DNA of 64,000 nucleotides from Syntrophaceae bacterium (GCA_013177825.1 JABLXX010000003.1:62001-126000), one strand, 5' to 3'; shown: positions 24,668 to 33,385, counted from the first letter of the stretch. A program made the numbers and translations. The notes: generated from the sequence alone by a model not told the origin.

Positions 24668-25726
24668 ATGACTTCGGCCCAACAAACAAGAACATATTCT
24701 AATAAACTGAAAGCAGTCGATCTTTTCTGTGGTTGTGGTGGACTGACTGTTGGTTTGAAAAGAGCAGGATTCCAGGTCGTGGGCGCGGTTGATGTCGATC
24801 CACTATCAATCAAGACCTATAGAGCAAATCATCACAATGTTACATTGTGGGAAACAGACATCAGAAAACTTGAGCCACGGAAACTACTCGATACTCTGGG
24901 ACTGAGGAAAGGTGAGCTCGATCTCCTAGCCGGATGTCCACCATGCCAGGGCTTTTCTACGATGCGGACCAGGAATGGGGCTTTCAGTGTCGATGACCCG
25001 CGAAACGACCTGTTGATAGAGTTTGAACGGTTTGTGAAGGCTCTCCGTCCACGAGCCGTGATGATGGAAAACGTCCCCGGGCTTGCGGGTGACAAACGAT
25101 TCGGGACTTTTTGTAGCAATTTGAAAAGATTTGGCTACCAGGGCGACTATTGCATTCTAAACGCAGCTGAGTATGGGGTTCCTCAACGTAGACGCCGGCT
25201 GATCTACCTGGCTGGAATGGGCATGGATATTCCTTTTGCCGAAAAGAACGGCAGACAAAAGACAGTTAAAGAAGCAATCGGTGGTCTCCCAAAAGCGGGA
25301 CAAAGCGGGGACCCCGTACATGACATGCCCGAGAGTCGGACCCCGAAAGTTTTGGAGATCATCCAGCTTATTCCGAAGGATGGCGGAAGCCGCAGAGATC
25401 TGCCGGTGGAGTTCCAACTCGAGTGCCACAAACGATGTGACGGCTTCAAAGATGTTTACGGGCGCATGGCTTGGAATGATGTTGCCCCGACGATCACTAG
25501 TGGCTGTTTTAATCCGTCCAAGGGTAGGTTCATACATCCGGAGGAGAACCGTGCGATCACCATGCGCGAAGCAGCTCTTCTGCAAGGGTTTCCCCGCCAG
25601 TATAAGTTCCCCACCACTGACAACAAGACCGCCGTGGCCTTGATGATAGGCAACGCATTGCCGCCTCCTTTTATTGCAGCGCACGCCAAGGCCATTTTCA
25701 AACTCCTGCTGCAACAATCAAGATAG
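24668..25726 (+). CDS. C5 cytosine DNA methyltransferase (Dcm family)
   Basis: 352 residues from ATG 24668; an ATG at 24581 would add 29 residues without a better ribosome-binding site. All key C5-methyltransferase motifs are present: I (VDLFCGCGGLTVGLKRAGF), IV with the catalytic cysteine (GCPPCQGFS, C93), VI (MENVPG), VIII (QRRRRL), IX (REAALLQGFP) and X (GNALPP). The target-recognition region between VIII and IX is short. It is the first gene of an AT-rich block and is followed after ten bases by the helicase-nuclease gene, and later by a Vsr gene, so the methylated site probably needs T:G repair. The recognition sequence cannot be read from sequence. Confidence 0.92.
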   Translation: MTSAQQTRTYSNKLKAVDLFCGCGGLTVGLKRAGFQVVGAVDVDPLSIKTYRANHHNVTLWETDIRKLEPRKLLDTLGLRKGELDLLAGCPPCQGFSTMRTRNGAFSVDDPRNDLLIEFERFVKALRPRAVMMENVPGLAGDKRFGTFCSNLKRFGYQGDYCILNAAEYGVPQRRRRLIYLAGMGMDIPFAEKNGRQKTVKEAIGGLPKAGQSGDPVHDMPESRTPKVLEIIQLIPKDGGSRRDLPVEFQLECHKRCDGFKDVYGRMAWNDVAPTITSGCFNPSKGRFIHPEENRAITMREAALLQGFPRQYKFPTTDNKTAVALMIGNALPPPFIAAHAKAIFKLLLQQSR

Positions 25727-25736
25727 GAGGACCGTT

Positions 25737-28700
25737 TTGCCATCCATCAGTGACATATTGTTAATGGGTTTGACGAATAAGCAAGCAGAAGCCGTGAAGT
25801 CTCCCAAGCGGAACGTTCTGGTGGTAGCGGGAGCTGGTTCGGGAAAAACTGAAGTGATGGCCCGCCGCATTGGGTGGTGGGTTGGTGTCGAGGGAGTCTC
25901 TAAGGAAAACATCGTCGCGTTCACGTTTACTGACCGTGCAGCCGAGGAAATGAAGTTTCGGATCCGAAATTGGCTTGATAAAACCTCTTCAGAAGGTGCT
26001 GAAGCTTCATTAGGAGGAATGTATATAGGAACAATTCATGGGTTCTGTTTGGCGAAACTCCGTGAATATTGGCCCGATGAATACCATAATTACGACATAC
26101 TAGACGAGAGCGCACGGGCTGCCCTAATCCTTCGAGGATATCATGGCCTGCTTGGTTTGAATTCACTTAGTACTGCACTTAGCCAAGGACAGTATGCAAC
26201 TTTGAAAAGTTTCACCCAAGCTTATGATCAGCTTCAGGAACATGATCTTTTTCAGATTGAACTGCCTCGTGACGTGCCGCCCTATGAACTCGGTGTTATT
26301 GAGAATCAATGGTGTAAAAAGGCGAGATTGCTCACGGATGTTGGTGATACGCCTGCGGCCGAAGCATTCGCTATTTCAGCGGCCCGCTATTATGCATATA
26401 TTCGATGTCGACGATTTCTGGATTTTAGTTCATCACAAAGCGAGTTCATCCGCCGTCTTCAACAGGACAGTGAAAGGATTAATATACTTGCCGAGCAGGG
26501 AATTCACCTCGTTGTAGATGAGGTGCAAGATATTAATCCGGTTCAGCGGAAACTCATAGAGTTGTTTGTCACAAGGTCAGGACGGCTGACCGCTGTAGGG
26601 GACCATCGCCAGGCTATTTATGGCTTTAGAGGTGCGAAAGTTGAAATTGTCGCCGAACTTTGGGAGCAATTTAAATCAAGGCCCTTGGATTCTGAGGTTG
26701 TCGATCTCCAGGAGAATTTTCGTTCGACGCCAAGGGTCATAAACGTGGCCAATGAATGGGCTGGTACCATTGGACAGGTTCGTTCAATGGAGACACCGGA
26801 AATGAAACACGGGAATACTGGACGGTGTGACCATCATAAATCCCACGTTGCACTGGTTTCTTTCAGCGAGCGCGCACGTGAAGCCAAGTGGATTTCCGAA
26901 GCAATCCGCATATTAGTGCCCTCCGAAGCCGAAGGTGCAAGGCATGATAAAAAGGATGGTTCCCATCGCGGATTAACACTCGCAGATGCAGTTATTCTTG
27001 TCCGCTCATCGACGGATGTTCGGACCTATATGCAAGCCCTTGAAGCAGCAGGCATTCCATGCGTCGTGCGTGCAGGACCCGACTTGTTTTCACAGCCAGA
27101 GGTTCTTTTTTTTGTTGCCGCTTTGGCTGTCTCAGCCGGAGTAAATGCATTCTACGGTTCCAACCATAACCCAAAGAGTCTTCCTAACAGAATCAATTCA
27201 GTCCTCGGGTGCCCCGCGGAGCCGGTGCCTGTTCTTCGGGAAGCGGCGCGAGCGATTCGCCGCACAGGTCTTGCTTTCGGACGAGAAGTCGAAGACAGGG
27301 TTTTTTACGCAGCACAAACACTTCAGGCCCGAATAGCTCAGAATCGCGGAATAACCTCTGCTCAAGCATCGACCTTACTGAGTCCCCAACTACGAGAATT
27401 CGTAACCTCTCGACATGAGCTCCGACGCGTTTTTCCGCAGAAAATTTTCCATATGCTGCTTTCGGAGGCTGAAGTCGCGGCATGGGACACATGTGATGGG
27501 CGTGGACAGTCAGCACTATTCCACTTAGGTGCTTTAAGTAGATTAGTCACCGGCATCGAAACCCCGGGCTGGACAAGTGTTAAAGACTATCCATGGCAGA
27601 TTATAGGCCTTTTCCAATATGGAGCTGAAGAAGGTCGGACAGAGGAACAACCTCTCATGGTACAACCTGAGGCGGTGAGTATCAGCACCATACATGCTGC
27701 AAAGGGCTTAGAATTCCCAATTGTTTTTCTCGCAGACGTGAATGCACGGAGATTTCCAAGCGGTTTTGCCCGTAGAAGACTTAATCTACCTCTTGCTGGT
27801 CGCATCGTTCGGGAATGTGACATCGCTGGGCTGGCCGACAATGAGAATTATGACGGTGAGCGGCGGCTAATGTACGTGGCGATCACGAGATCTGAACGAT
27901 TCCTTTTCGTCAGTCATTCCGGGAGGCAAACATCGCGATTCATCAATGAACTTGGTCCCATGATTACTAAAAGTGGAGGTGTGGTTACTGAAGACCCGGA
28001 GCAGCTCTTGAGCGAACTAAGGTATGCACCCAAAGAGCACCAACGCGACATCAGACTGGCGACCTCTTTCTCCGACCTCCGCTACTATATCGAGTGTCCG
28101 CATGATTTTTATCTTAGAAAGGTGCTTGGTTTCTCGCCCACCATAGACCAGGCGTTCGGCTATGGGCGTGGTGTTCATAACCTAATGCGGGCAATTCACT
28201 CCGAACCGAAGAAATGGGCCGCGCTTGCATCAGACCGCAGTGCCTTGGAACAAGGAATCCGGATATTTATCGAGCGGGGTCTTTTTTACCTTCGTTATAC
28301 GACTGGAGATCCCGCGGCCAGGATGCGCACCAAGGGAGTGCAGATCGTTGCCGACTATGTGACGCAGTACGCGTCAGAGCTTAGCAGACTAACCTTCGAA
28401 CCCGAAAAAGAATTCGAAACGCTTATTGAATATGAAGATGGTAGTGGAGGTGCACTCATTTCCGGGGCGATTGACATCGTCCGGCAGGATGACCCTCCAC
28501 GAGTCACGCTGATCGACTTCAAGTCTGGAGAACCTGAGTCCGACAGTCGCCTTGCGCTTAGTGAAAACGAAATGAAATTACAGATCGCACTATATGCCGT
28601 GGCTGCAAAGAAAGAACTGGAATATCAGCCGGAATTAGGACTCGTTCGGTATCTTGATGCTGATGATTTGTTACGGGCGGAACTACAAGTACCCTTACAT

Positions 28701-28889
28701 AACGATGCTCTTGATGAGGCCAAAAAGGAAATAGCACAGATTGCCGCTAGAATACGTAATCGCGAGTTTAAGGCGGGACCAACGGGTGTGCCACGGAATC
28801 CAACTAACGAGTCACGTTGTTTGGAGTGTGATTTTAATGAATTCTGCGGCATGCAGACAGCAAGGAAATGCCGACATCGACATGGGTGA
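25737..28889 (+). CDS. UvrD-family helicase fused to iron-sulfur PD-(D/E)XK nuclease
   Basis: About 1050 residues from TTG 25737, chosen because AGGAGG lies six bases upstream; ATG 25764 is an alternative. SF1A helicase motifs are intact: I (GAGSGKT, 32-38), Ia (AFTFTDRAAEEM), II (VVDEVQD, 261-265), III (GDHRQAIYGFRGA), V (ISTIHAAKGLEFP) and VI (YVAITRSERFLF). The C-terminal 260 residues form a RecB/Cas4-type nuclease: ECPHDFYLRK, GAIDIV, then LIDFKSGE (D and D-x-K), ending with C-x2-C-x5-C (CLECDFNEFC). One early and three late cysteines are the pattern of the AddB/Cas4 iron-sulfur cluster. It would unwind and cut DNA. Its place between methyltransferase and Vsr suggests the active arm of a restriction-like defence. 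Confidence 0.9.
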   Translation: MPSISDILLMGLTNKQAEAVKSPKRNVLVVAGAGSGKTEVMARRIGWWVGVEGVSKENIVAFTFTDRAAEEMKFRIRNWLDKTSSEGAEASLGGMYIGTIHGFCLAKLREYWPDEYHNYDILDESARAALILRGYHGLLGLNSLSTALSQGQYATLKSFTQAYDQLQEHDLFQIELPRDVPPYELGVIENQWCKKARLLTDVGDTPAAEAFAISAARYYAYIRCRRFLDFSSSQSEFIRRLQQDSERINILAEQGIHLVVDEVQDINPVQRKLIELFVTRSGRLTAVGDHRQAIYGFRGAKVEIVAELWEQFKSRPLDSEVVDLQENFRSTPRVINVANEWAGTIGQVRSMETPEMKHGNTGRCDHHKSHVALVSFSERAREAKWISEAIRILVPSEAEGARHDKKDGSHRGLTLADAVILVRSSTDVRTYMQALEAAGIPCVVRAGPDLFSQPEVLFFVAALAVSAGVNAFYGSNHNPKSLPNRINSVLGCPAEPVPVLREAARAIRRTGLAFGREVEDRVFYAAQTLQARIAQNRGITSAQASTLLSPQLREFVTSRHELRRVFPQKIFHMLLSEAEVAAWDTCDGRGQSALFHLGALSRLVTGIETPGWTSVKDYPWQIIGLFQYGAEEGRTEEQPLMVQPEAVSISTIHAAKGLEFPIVFLADVNARRFPSGFARRRLNLPLAGRIVRECDIAGLADNENYDGERRLMYVAITRSERFLFVSHSGRQTSRFINELGPMITKSGGVVTEDPEQLLSELRYAPKEHQRDIRLATSFSDLRYYIECPHDFYLRKVLGFSPTIDQAFGYGRGVHNLMRAIHSEPKKWAALASDRSALEQGIRIFIERGLFYLRYTTGDPAARMRTKGVQIVADYVTQYASELSRLTFEPEKEFETLIEYEDGSGGALISGAIDIVRQDDPPRVTLIDFKSGEPESDSRLALSENEMKLQIALYAVAAKKELEYQPELGLVRYLDADDLLRAELQVPLHNDALDEAKKEIAQIAARIRNREFKAGPTGVPRNPTNESRCLECDFNEFCGMQTARKCRHRHG

Positions 28890-28919
28890 TGAAAATACAA
28901 AGATTTAAAGAATTTTGAA

Positions 28920-29357
28920 ATGCCAGATAACCTGACACCAGAGCAACGTAGTTACTGTATGTCCCGCATTAAGGGGAAAGATACGGGCCTTGAGGTACGC
29001 GTACGATCAGCGCTCCACAGGAAAGGACTGCGATTCCGAAAACATGTAAAAAGTCTTCCCGGCAAGCCGGATATTGTTTTTAGTAGAGCAAGAATTGTTG
29101 TTTTTGTAGATGGAGATTTTTGGCATGGGTATGGATTTCCTGAATGGGAAAGCAAGGTATCTGATTTCTGGAAAATAAAAATAACTAAAAATCGAGAACG
29201 AGACAACACGAACCATGGAAAACTAAATAAAATGGGATGGAAAGTTATTCGCATTTGGCAGCATGAATTGGAAAAAGACTTTGACGAATGCATTGACAGG
29301 ATTCTTGAAGTAGTTCATATGTCGAAGGTAAAACTAATAAGAGAAGTTAATCAATAA
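28920..29357 (+). CDS. vsr: Vsr-type very short patch repair endonuclease
   Basis: 145 residues. MSRIKGKDTGLEVRVRSALH and LPGKPDIVF are the family motifs; the catalytic-acid region reads VFVDGDFWHGY and the aromatic patch that inserts at the mismatch lies in the same strand-helix region. Vsr nicks DNA at T:G mismatches that arise by deamination of 5-methylcytosine. It belongs with the C5 methyltransferase at 24668. The usual FVHGCFWH reads FVDGDFWH here, so the zinc-binding cysteine of classical Vsr is replaced. No clear ribosome-binding site is seen. Confidence 0.88.
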   Translation: MPDNLTPEQRSYCMSRIKGKDTGLEVRVRSALHRKGLRFRKHVKSLPGKPDIVFSRARIVVFVDGDFWHGYGFPEWESKVSDFWKIKITKNRERDNTNHGKLNKMGWKVIRIWQHELEKDFDECIDRILEVVHMSKVKLIREVNQ

Positions 29358-29367
29358 ATTAATAATT

Positions 29368-29709
29368 ATGTTCAAGAATTCATCAAAATATCTACAACAT
29401 CGTGCATTTTACAAGGCGAAATCTGTTGATTCGGTTAGAATTGATAGATTGATAAGTGTAACTTGCCTTCTGTGTGGACAAAAGGTGTCAAAGAGTAAAA
29501 TGCTCAAGCATTTGGAGAAAGCTCATTCTCTGAATAGTAGGCCCATGCAAGATGACTACTGCAAGTATCTTTACAAGAAAATGTTAAGAAAGATATTTGT
29601 TAAATGTTTAATCTGTAGTAAGAAAATCTCAGAGCATCAAATATCCATCCACCTAAGAAGAGAACATAAGTCGAAAATCAGCTGTCCACTGAATAAGTAC
29701 TTTGTTTAA
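29368..29709 (+). CDS. double C2H2-type zinc-finger protein, unknown function
   Basis: 113 residues, lysine-rich. Two fingers have identical spacing, C-x2-C-x11-H-x4-H: C33/C36/H48/H53 (CLLCGQKVSKSKMLKHL...) and C80/C83/H95/H100 (CLICSKKISEHQISIHL...). This looks like an internal duplication. Such fingers bind nucleic acid or protein in bacteria (as in Ros/MucR, with different spacing). The gene is very AT-rich and follows the Vsr gene by ten bases. There is no clear ribosome-binding site before the ATG, so the start is uncertain. It could provide DNA recognition for the nuclease encoded next, which is a guess from position. Confidence 0.6.
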   Translation: MFKNSSKYLQHRAFYKAKSVDSVRIDRLISVTCLLCGQKVSKSKMLKHLEKAHSLNSRPMQDDYCKYLYKKMLRKIFVKCLICSKKISEHQISIHLRREHKSKISCPLNKYFV

Positions 29710-29831
29710 TAATTGTAATCTCTATATAGATTAATAAATATAATGACAGCAACGGACTTGTTCGTATCAATACTTTTCAAAGAAAGAAGAAATCGGTGGT
29801 TTATGAACCGTTCTTCTGAAAGGGGGCAGCA

Positions 29832-30431
29832 ATGGCTACCAAAGAAGATATTCTTGAGCAGTTAATTGAAGAATATCTTATACACAAAGGATACTTCGTT
29901 CGTCACAACATCAAGTATTTGCCTCGAAAAGATCATCCTGACTTCGTTTCAAATCAAGATTCAAACCACAGCGATATTGACATCCTTGCAATAAATCCCT
30001 TGTTAGAAGGCTCAAATAGGGTTTATGCCGTCAGTTGCAAGAGTTGGCAGAGTGGCTTTAACCCAACGTTTGAGCTTAATTGTATTCGCAATCAAAGGAC
30101 GGTTCGAGGGAGAGAAGCTTGGAGAGGATTCCGTGAACTTGTGATCCCCAAGTGGTCTGAAGCATTTATCAAGGTTATTCAAGATAATACAGGTATGAAA
30201 AAATTTACATACATATTAGCTGTTGCAAAGATTAATGGAGACCGTTCTGTATGGGAAAATGATCAAGAGTTCAGACGTGCACTTGAAGGAAATCCTATTC
30301 GTATTCTAACATTTAAAGAAGTTATTGAAGATATTCTTCCAAATTTAAGGCAAACAGTGGCAGCAACAGAAGTCGGACGTATCCTCCAAATGTTTAAAGT
30401 TAGTGGTGTTCAGATGGAGGGTAACCAGTAG
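29832..30431 (+). CDS. stand-alone PD-(D/E)XK nuclease-like protein
   Basis: 199 residues, GAAAGGGGG before the ATG. After an N-terminal helix (ILEQLIEEYLIHKGYFVRHN) a restriction-endonuclease-like core is visible: SDIDILAINPL (D50 candidate), then VYAVSCKSW with K70. The usual E/Q before the lysine is a serine (S68), so activity depends on whether the D/K pair and another acid suffice. The layout resembles Mrr/restriction-endonuclease-like proteins. It is the last gene of the AT-rich block that starts with the methyltransferase and is thus a candidate effector or an additional nuclease of the same system. Confidence 0.7.
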   Translation: MATKEDILEQLIEEYLIHKGYFVRHNIKYLPRKDHPDFVSNQDSNHSDIDILAINPLLEGSNRVYAVSCKSWQSGFNPTFELNCIRNQRTVRGREAWRGFRELVIPKWSEAFIKVIQDNTGMKKFTYILAVAKINGDRSVWENDQEFRRALEGNPIRILTFKEVIEDILPNLRQTVAATEVGRILQMFKVSGVQMEGNQ

Positions 30432-30459
30432 ACCATAACAACGAAACCGATCGTTGATA

Positions 30460-31422
30460 ATGTGTAAACGCACCTTGGTCAACTTCCCCCCCCCACCAAC
30501 CTTGAAAGGAGGTCTCCGAATCATAACGTCGCGAGAATTTTCCACCATCATTTCCGGCTATGATTTCCTGGAGGCGCCCAGGTGGCATGACGGCCGCCTG
30601 TGGCTTTCGGACTTTTACTCCCATCAGGTGATTGCCGCCGGCATGGACGGCAGTGTGGAGAAGATCGCCACCGTGGAGCAGCAGCCGTCCGGCCTGGGCT
30701 GGCTGCCGGACGGCCGCCTGCTGATCGTCTCCATGCTCGGCAGAAAGGTTCTGCGGCGCGAACCGGACGGATCGCTGGTCGTGCATGCAGACCTGTCGGG
30801 CATCGCCGGGGGCTCGTGCAACGACATGGTGGTCGATGCAAAGGGCCGGGCCTACGTGGGCAACTTCGGATTCGACCTGATGGGAGGCGCCCCCCTGAAG
30901 ACCGCCAAGCTTGCCCGCGTGGACCTGGACGGCAAAGTCAGTGTGGCGGCGGAGGATCTGTTTTTCCCCAATGCGGCCATGATCACGCCCGACAGCCGGA
31001 CCCTGATCGTCAACGAAACCTTCGGAAACCGGATCTCGGCCTTTGACATCAAGGCAGACGGCACTCTGGGGCCGAGGCGTGACTGGGCCTGCTTCGGCTC
31101 TCTCCCCCAGGGGTGCGAACTCGCGGAGGTGTTCCCCCAGGCGAAGGTGGCGCCCGACGGAGGGGCGATGGATGCCGAGGGCGCCGTATGGATTGCCGAT
31201 GCGATCGGCAACCGGTTGCTTCGTGTCGCCGAAGGGGGCCGGGTGCTGGACGAAATCTCCACGGGGAGCCAGGGGGCATATGCTTGTGCATTGGGAGGAC
31301 CGGACCGCCGGACCCTGTTCATCTGCGTTGCCCCGGATTTCCAGGAGCACCTGCGGAAAGGTGCCCATGAGGCCGCCATCTGGGCCCTCAAGGTGGAAGT
31401 GCCCGGTGCGGGGCTGCCCTGA
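30460..31422 (+). CDS. SMP-30/gluconolactonase-like beta-propeller protein
   Basis: The family region runs from about 30530 to the stop: EAPRWHDGRLWLSDFYSHQV, SCNDMVVDAKGRAYVGNFG (the N-D metal motif), and VWIADAIGNRLLR with further blade repeats. These enzymes hydrolyse lactones, with calcium or zinc in the propeller centre. The start is unclear: a perfect AAGGAGG at 30506-30512 is followed after eight bases by ATC ATA ACG, with no ATG, GTG or TTG. The in-frame ATG at 30460 has no binding site and must read through a run of nine C at about 30485. The gene is GC-rich core sequence again, so it marks the end of the AT-rich block. Confidence 0.75.
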   Translation: MCKRTLVNFPPPPTLKGGLRIITSREFSTIISGYDFLEAPRWHDGRLWLSDFYSHQVIAAGMDGSVEKIATVEQQPSGLGWLPDGRLLIVSMLGRKVLRREPDGSLVVHADLSGIAGGSCNDMVVDAKGRAYVGNFGFDLMGGAPLKTAKLARVDLDGKVSVAAEDLFFPNAAMITPDSRTLIVNETFGNRISAFDIKADGTLGPRRDWACFGSLPQGCELAEVFPQAKVAPDGGAMDAEGAVWIADAIGNRLLRVAEGGRVLDEISTGSQGAYACALGGPDRRTLFICVAPDFQEHLRKGAHEAAIWALKVEVPGAGLP

Positions 31423-31448
31423 ACCGATGGACCGGACATGGCTCAGAC

Positions 31449-31482
31449 AAGACACAAGGGGCGTGAGCGCCCCTTTTGTCTT
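31449..31482. terminator. bidirectional terminator
   Basis: AAGACA-C-AAGGGGCG pairs with CGCCCCTT-T-TGTCTT around a TGAG loop. It lies between the SMP-30 gene and the convergent octahaem reductase gene. Confidence 0.75.
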
Positions 31483-31532
31483 GCGTATTGCTGTTTCCGG
31501 AGGGGGGCGGTCAACCGGATCCCGGATCCGGC

Positions 31533-33110
31533 TTATCGCTTGCCCTCCATGGCCTTGGTCAGGACGTCGATGCCCTGCCGGGAGGCGATGATGGAGGCGG
31601 CCAGGCTTTCCCTCGCCAGCTCCGGGTTGTGCCAGCCGTCGCTGTTCTCGGCGGTCCACCATTCCCAGAGGACGTGCGCCTCTTCGTGCTTCTCCCGGGC
31701 CTGTGCGAGGGCTGATTCGGGAACCCCCGTTCTCCGGGCCGTCTCGTAGGTGTCGATCAGTTTCCCCAGCCAGTACTCGGCCTTCCGCATTTTGCCCTTC
31801 GTGTAGTTCTGGACCGTCTCGATCTGGTAGCGCTTCTCTTCCGCCGTGGATTTGGGATGGCAGCCCAGGCAGGCCTCCCGGACCGAGTGGATGGGCCGGA
31901 CGACGGCGTGGGTCGTGTAGCTCTTCCCCGATCCGGCCTTGACCTTCGGCATGTGGCACTGGTGGCACTGGACGCCGGCCCGGTCGTGGGTGCTGCCCCA
32001 GTAGGTCTCCGTCTCCGGGTGCTGCAGCTTGACCAGCCGGGCGCCCGTCACGGCATGCCGGAAATCGTAGAAGTTCACCTTCTTGTAATGGGCCAGGATG
32101 TCCTTCGCGTTCTTCATCGGGTAATGGTTCGTGCGACGGTCCTCGTAGCCCACCTTCTTCCCCGTGGCGAACTCGAACCCGGCGTTGCAGGCGTATTCCA
32201 CGTGGCACTGGGCGCACATCATCCGGGAGTCGGTCTTGCCCAGGACGCCGATCTTCCGGAAGCCCCGGAAATCGACCACCTTCATGTCCGTCTTCCCGTT
32301 CCGGGCGAAGGTCTGCGCGCCTTCCCGGTCGACCGCCTCGATGAGGGCGTCCCGGACGACCCGGGGGGCGGCGCCGTGGCCGTCATGGCAGTGAATGCAG
32401 CCCATGGGGTTCTGCGTCGCCTTGGACATCGCGACGATATCGGACCCCCGGTCCCACTTCGCTTTCGGATCCTTGTCGCCCATGTGCTTCCAGGTCAGGA
32501 TGTGGTCGGAGGTCTTGCACTGGATGCAGGTGGCGTTCCCGGCCTTCGCGGTCTCGGGCAGCTCCCGGCCCGTGTCGACCAGGACGTCCCAGGCCCGGCC
32601 GGTCTGGTTGATGCCGGCAAAGCCCTTCTTGTGCTGGAAGCGGCCGCCGATGAAGCGGTCCACCACGAACTGGTCGGTCAGCATGAAGACGTGCGCCCGC
32701 GGCTCGTTGTGCTCCTTCGTGAAGCCGTGGGGAGCCAGGAGCTTGTCCTGCATGGGGGAGCGGCCGGCGGGCACGCCTTTTTCCTTGCGGGCCTGGGCCT
32801 GGTAGTTGACCATCCGGAAGCTCTCGAACTGGTCGCTGTGGCACCGGCCGCAGACGGGCTGGTCGACGGCCAGCGCGGCCGGCTTGTTGCTGGATTTCTG
32901 CAGGTGCTCCTTCATGCCGCTGTGGCAGGTGCCGCAGGCGAGGGGCGCGTGCCTGGATCCTTCTTTCAGGGATTTGATCTGGGGATGGCATCGGTAGCAG
33001 GTTTCCCGGGAGTCCCCGGCGCCGTTCTTCTGGGCTGTCGAAAATGCCGGAATCAAGAGGGCGATCGACAGGGCGGCCAGGACGACGAATCCGATGTTCC
33101 GTCTGCGCAT
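31533..33110 (-). CDS. octahaem cytochrome c nitrite reductase (ONR/TvNiR-like)
   Basis: 525 residues from ATG 33110 (AAAGGAGG upstream) with an N-terminal signal peptide. Eight haem motifs: C38YRCH, C59GTCH, C87GRCH, C195IQCK, C238IHCH, C299AQCH, C382HQCH and C414LGCH. The fourth is CxxCK, the lysine-ligated catalytic haem of NrfA and of octahaem nitrite reductases, where it is also number four. The catalytic Tyr306 (CHVEYAC) and His364 (LQHPE) regions match NrfA. Cys308 two residues after the tyrosine matches the Tyr-Cys cross-link seen in Thioalkalivibrio TvNiR. The periplasmic enzyme reduces nitrite (and other N/S oxyanions) to ammonia with six electrons. No NrfH-type quinol partner is encoded beside it. 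Confidence 0.9.
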   Translation of the reverse strand: MRRRNIGFVVLAALSIALLIPAFSTAQKNGAGDSRETCYRCHPQIKSLKEGSRHAPLACGTCHSGMKEHLQKSSNKPAALAVDQPVCGRCHSDQFESFRMVNYQAQARKEKGVPAGRSPMQDKLLAPHGFTKEHNEPRAHVFMLTDQFVVDRFIGGRFQHKKGFAGINQTGRAWDVLVDTGRELPETAKAGNATCIQCKTSDHILTWKHMGDKDPKAKWDRGSDIVAMSKATQNPMGCIHCHDGHGAAPRVVRDALIEAVDREGAQTFARNGKTDMKVVDFRGFRKIGVLGKTDSRMMCAQCHVEYACNAGFEFATGKKVGYEDRRTNHYPMKNAKDILAHYKKVNFYDFRHAVTGARLVKLQHPETETYWGSTHDRAGVQCHQCHMPKVKAGSGKSYTTHAVVRPIHSVREACLGCHPKSTAEEKRYQIETVQNYTKGKMRKAEYWLGKLIDTYETARRTGVPESALAQAREKHEEAHVLWEWWTAENSDGWHNPELARESLAASIIASRQGIDVLTKAMEGKR

Positions 33111-33338
33111 GCCGGACCTCCTTTGTCTTGTCGTTCCGTTGTCGGCTGGTGAACCTGGTTGCGGCGCCGAATCTTGCGGAGACCCGGCAACACGGCCTGC
33201 CGGATATTCCAAAACCCTCCCGGGGGAAAACACCCGCGGGACGGTCGGGAGACGAAGGGCGGATGGCAAATCGGGCTCCATCATCGACGAATGCCTGCCC
33301 GATGTCAAGAATTGCGGCCACCATCGGCCCGGATGCAT

Positions 33339-33385
33339 AATTGAGCACAGTAAGTCGACAAAATGTCGACATACCATGCTCAATT
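33339..33385. promoter_or_regulatory. nested palindromic operator of AbiE pair 2
   Basis: Two inverted repeats share one centre at 33362: an outer pair AATTGAGCA (33339-33347)/TGCTCAATT (33377-33385) and an inner pair GTCGACA (33354-33360)/TGTCGAC (33364-33370). All arms are perfect. It lies 36 bases before the antitoxin start and is very likely the autoregulatory AbiEi site; it is also between the divergent reductase and TA promoters. Confidence 0.7.
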
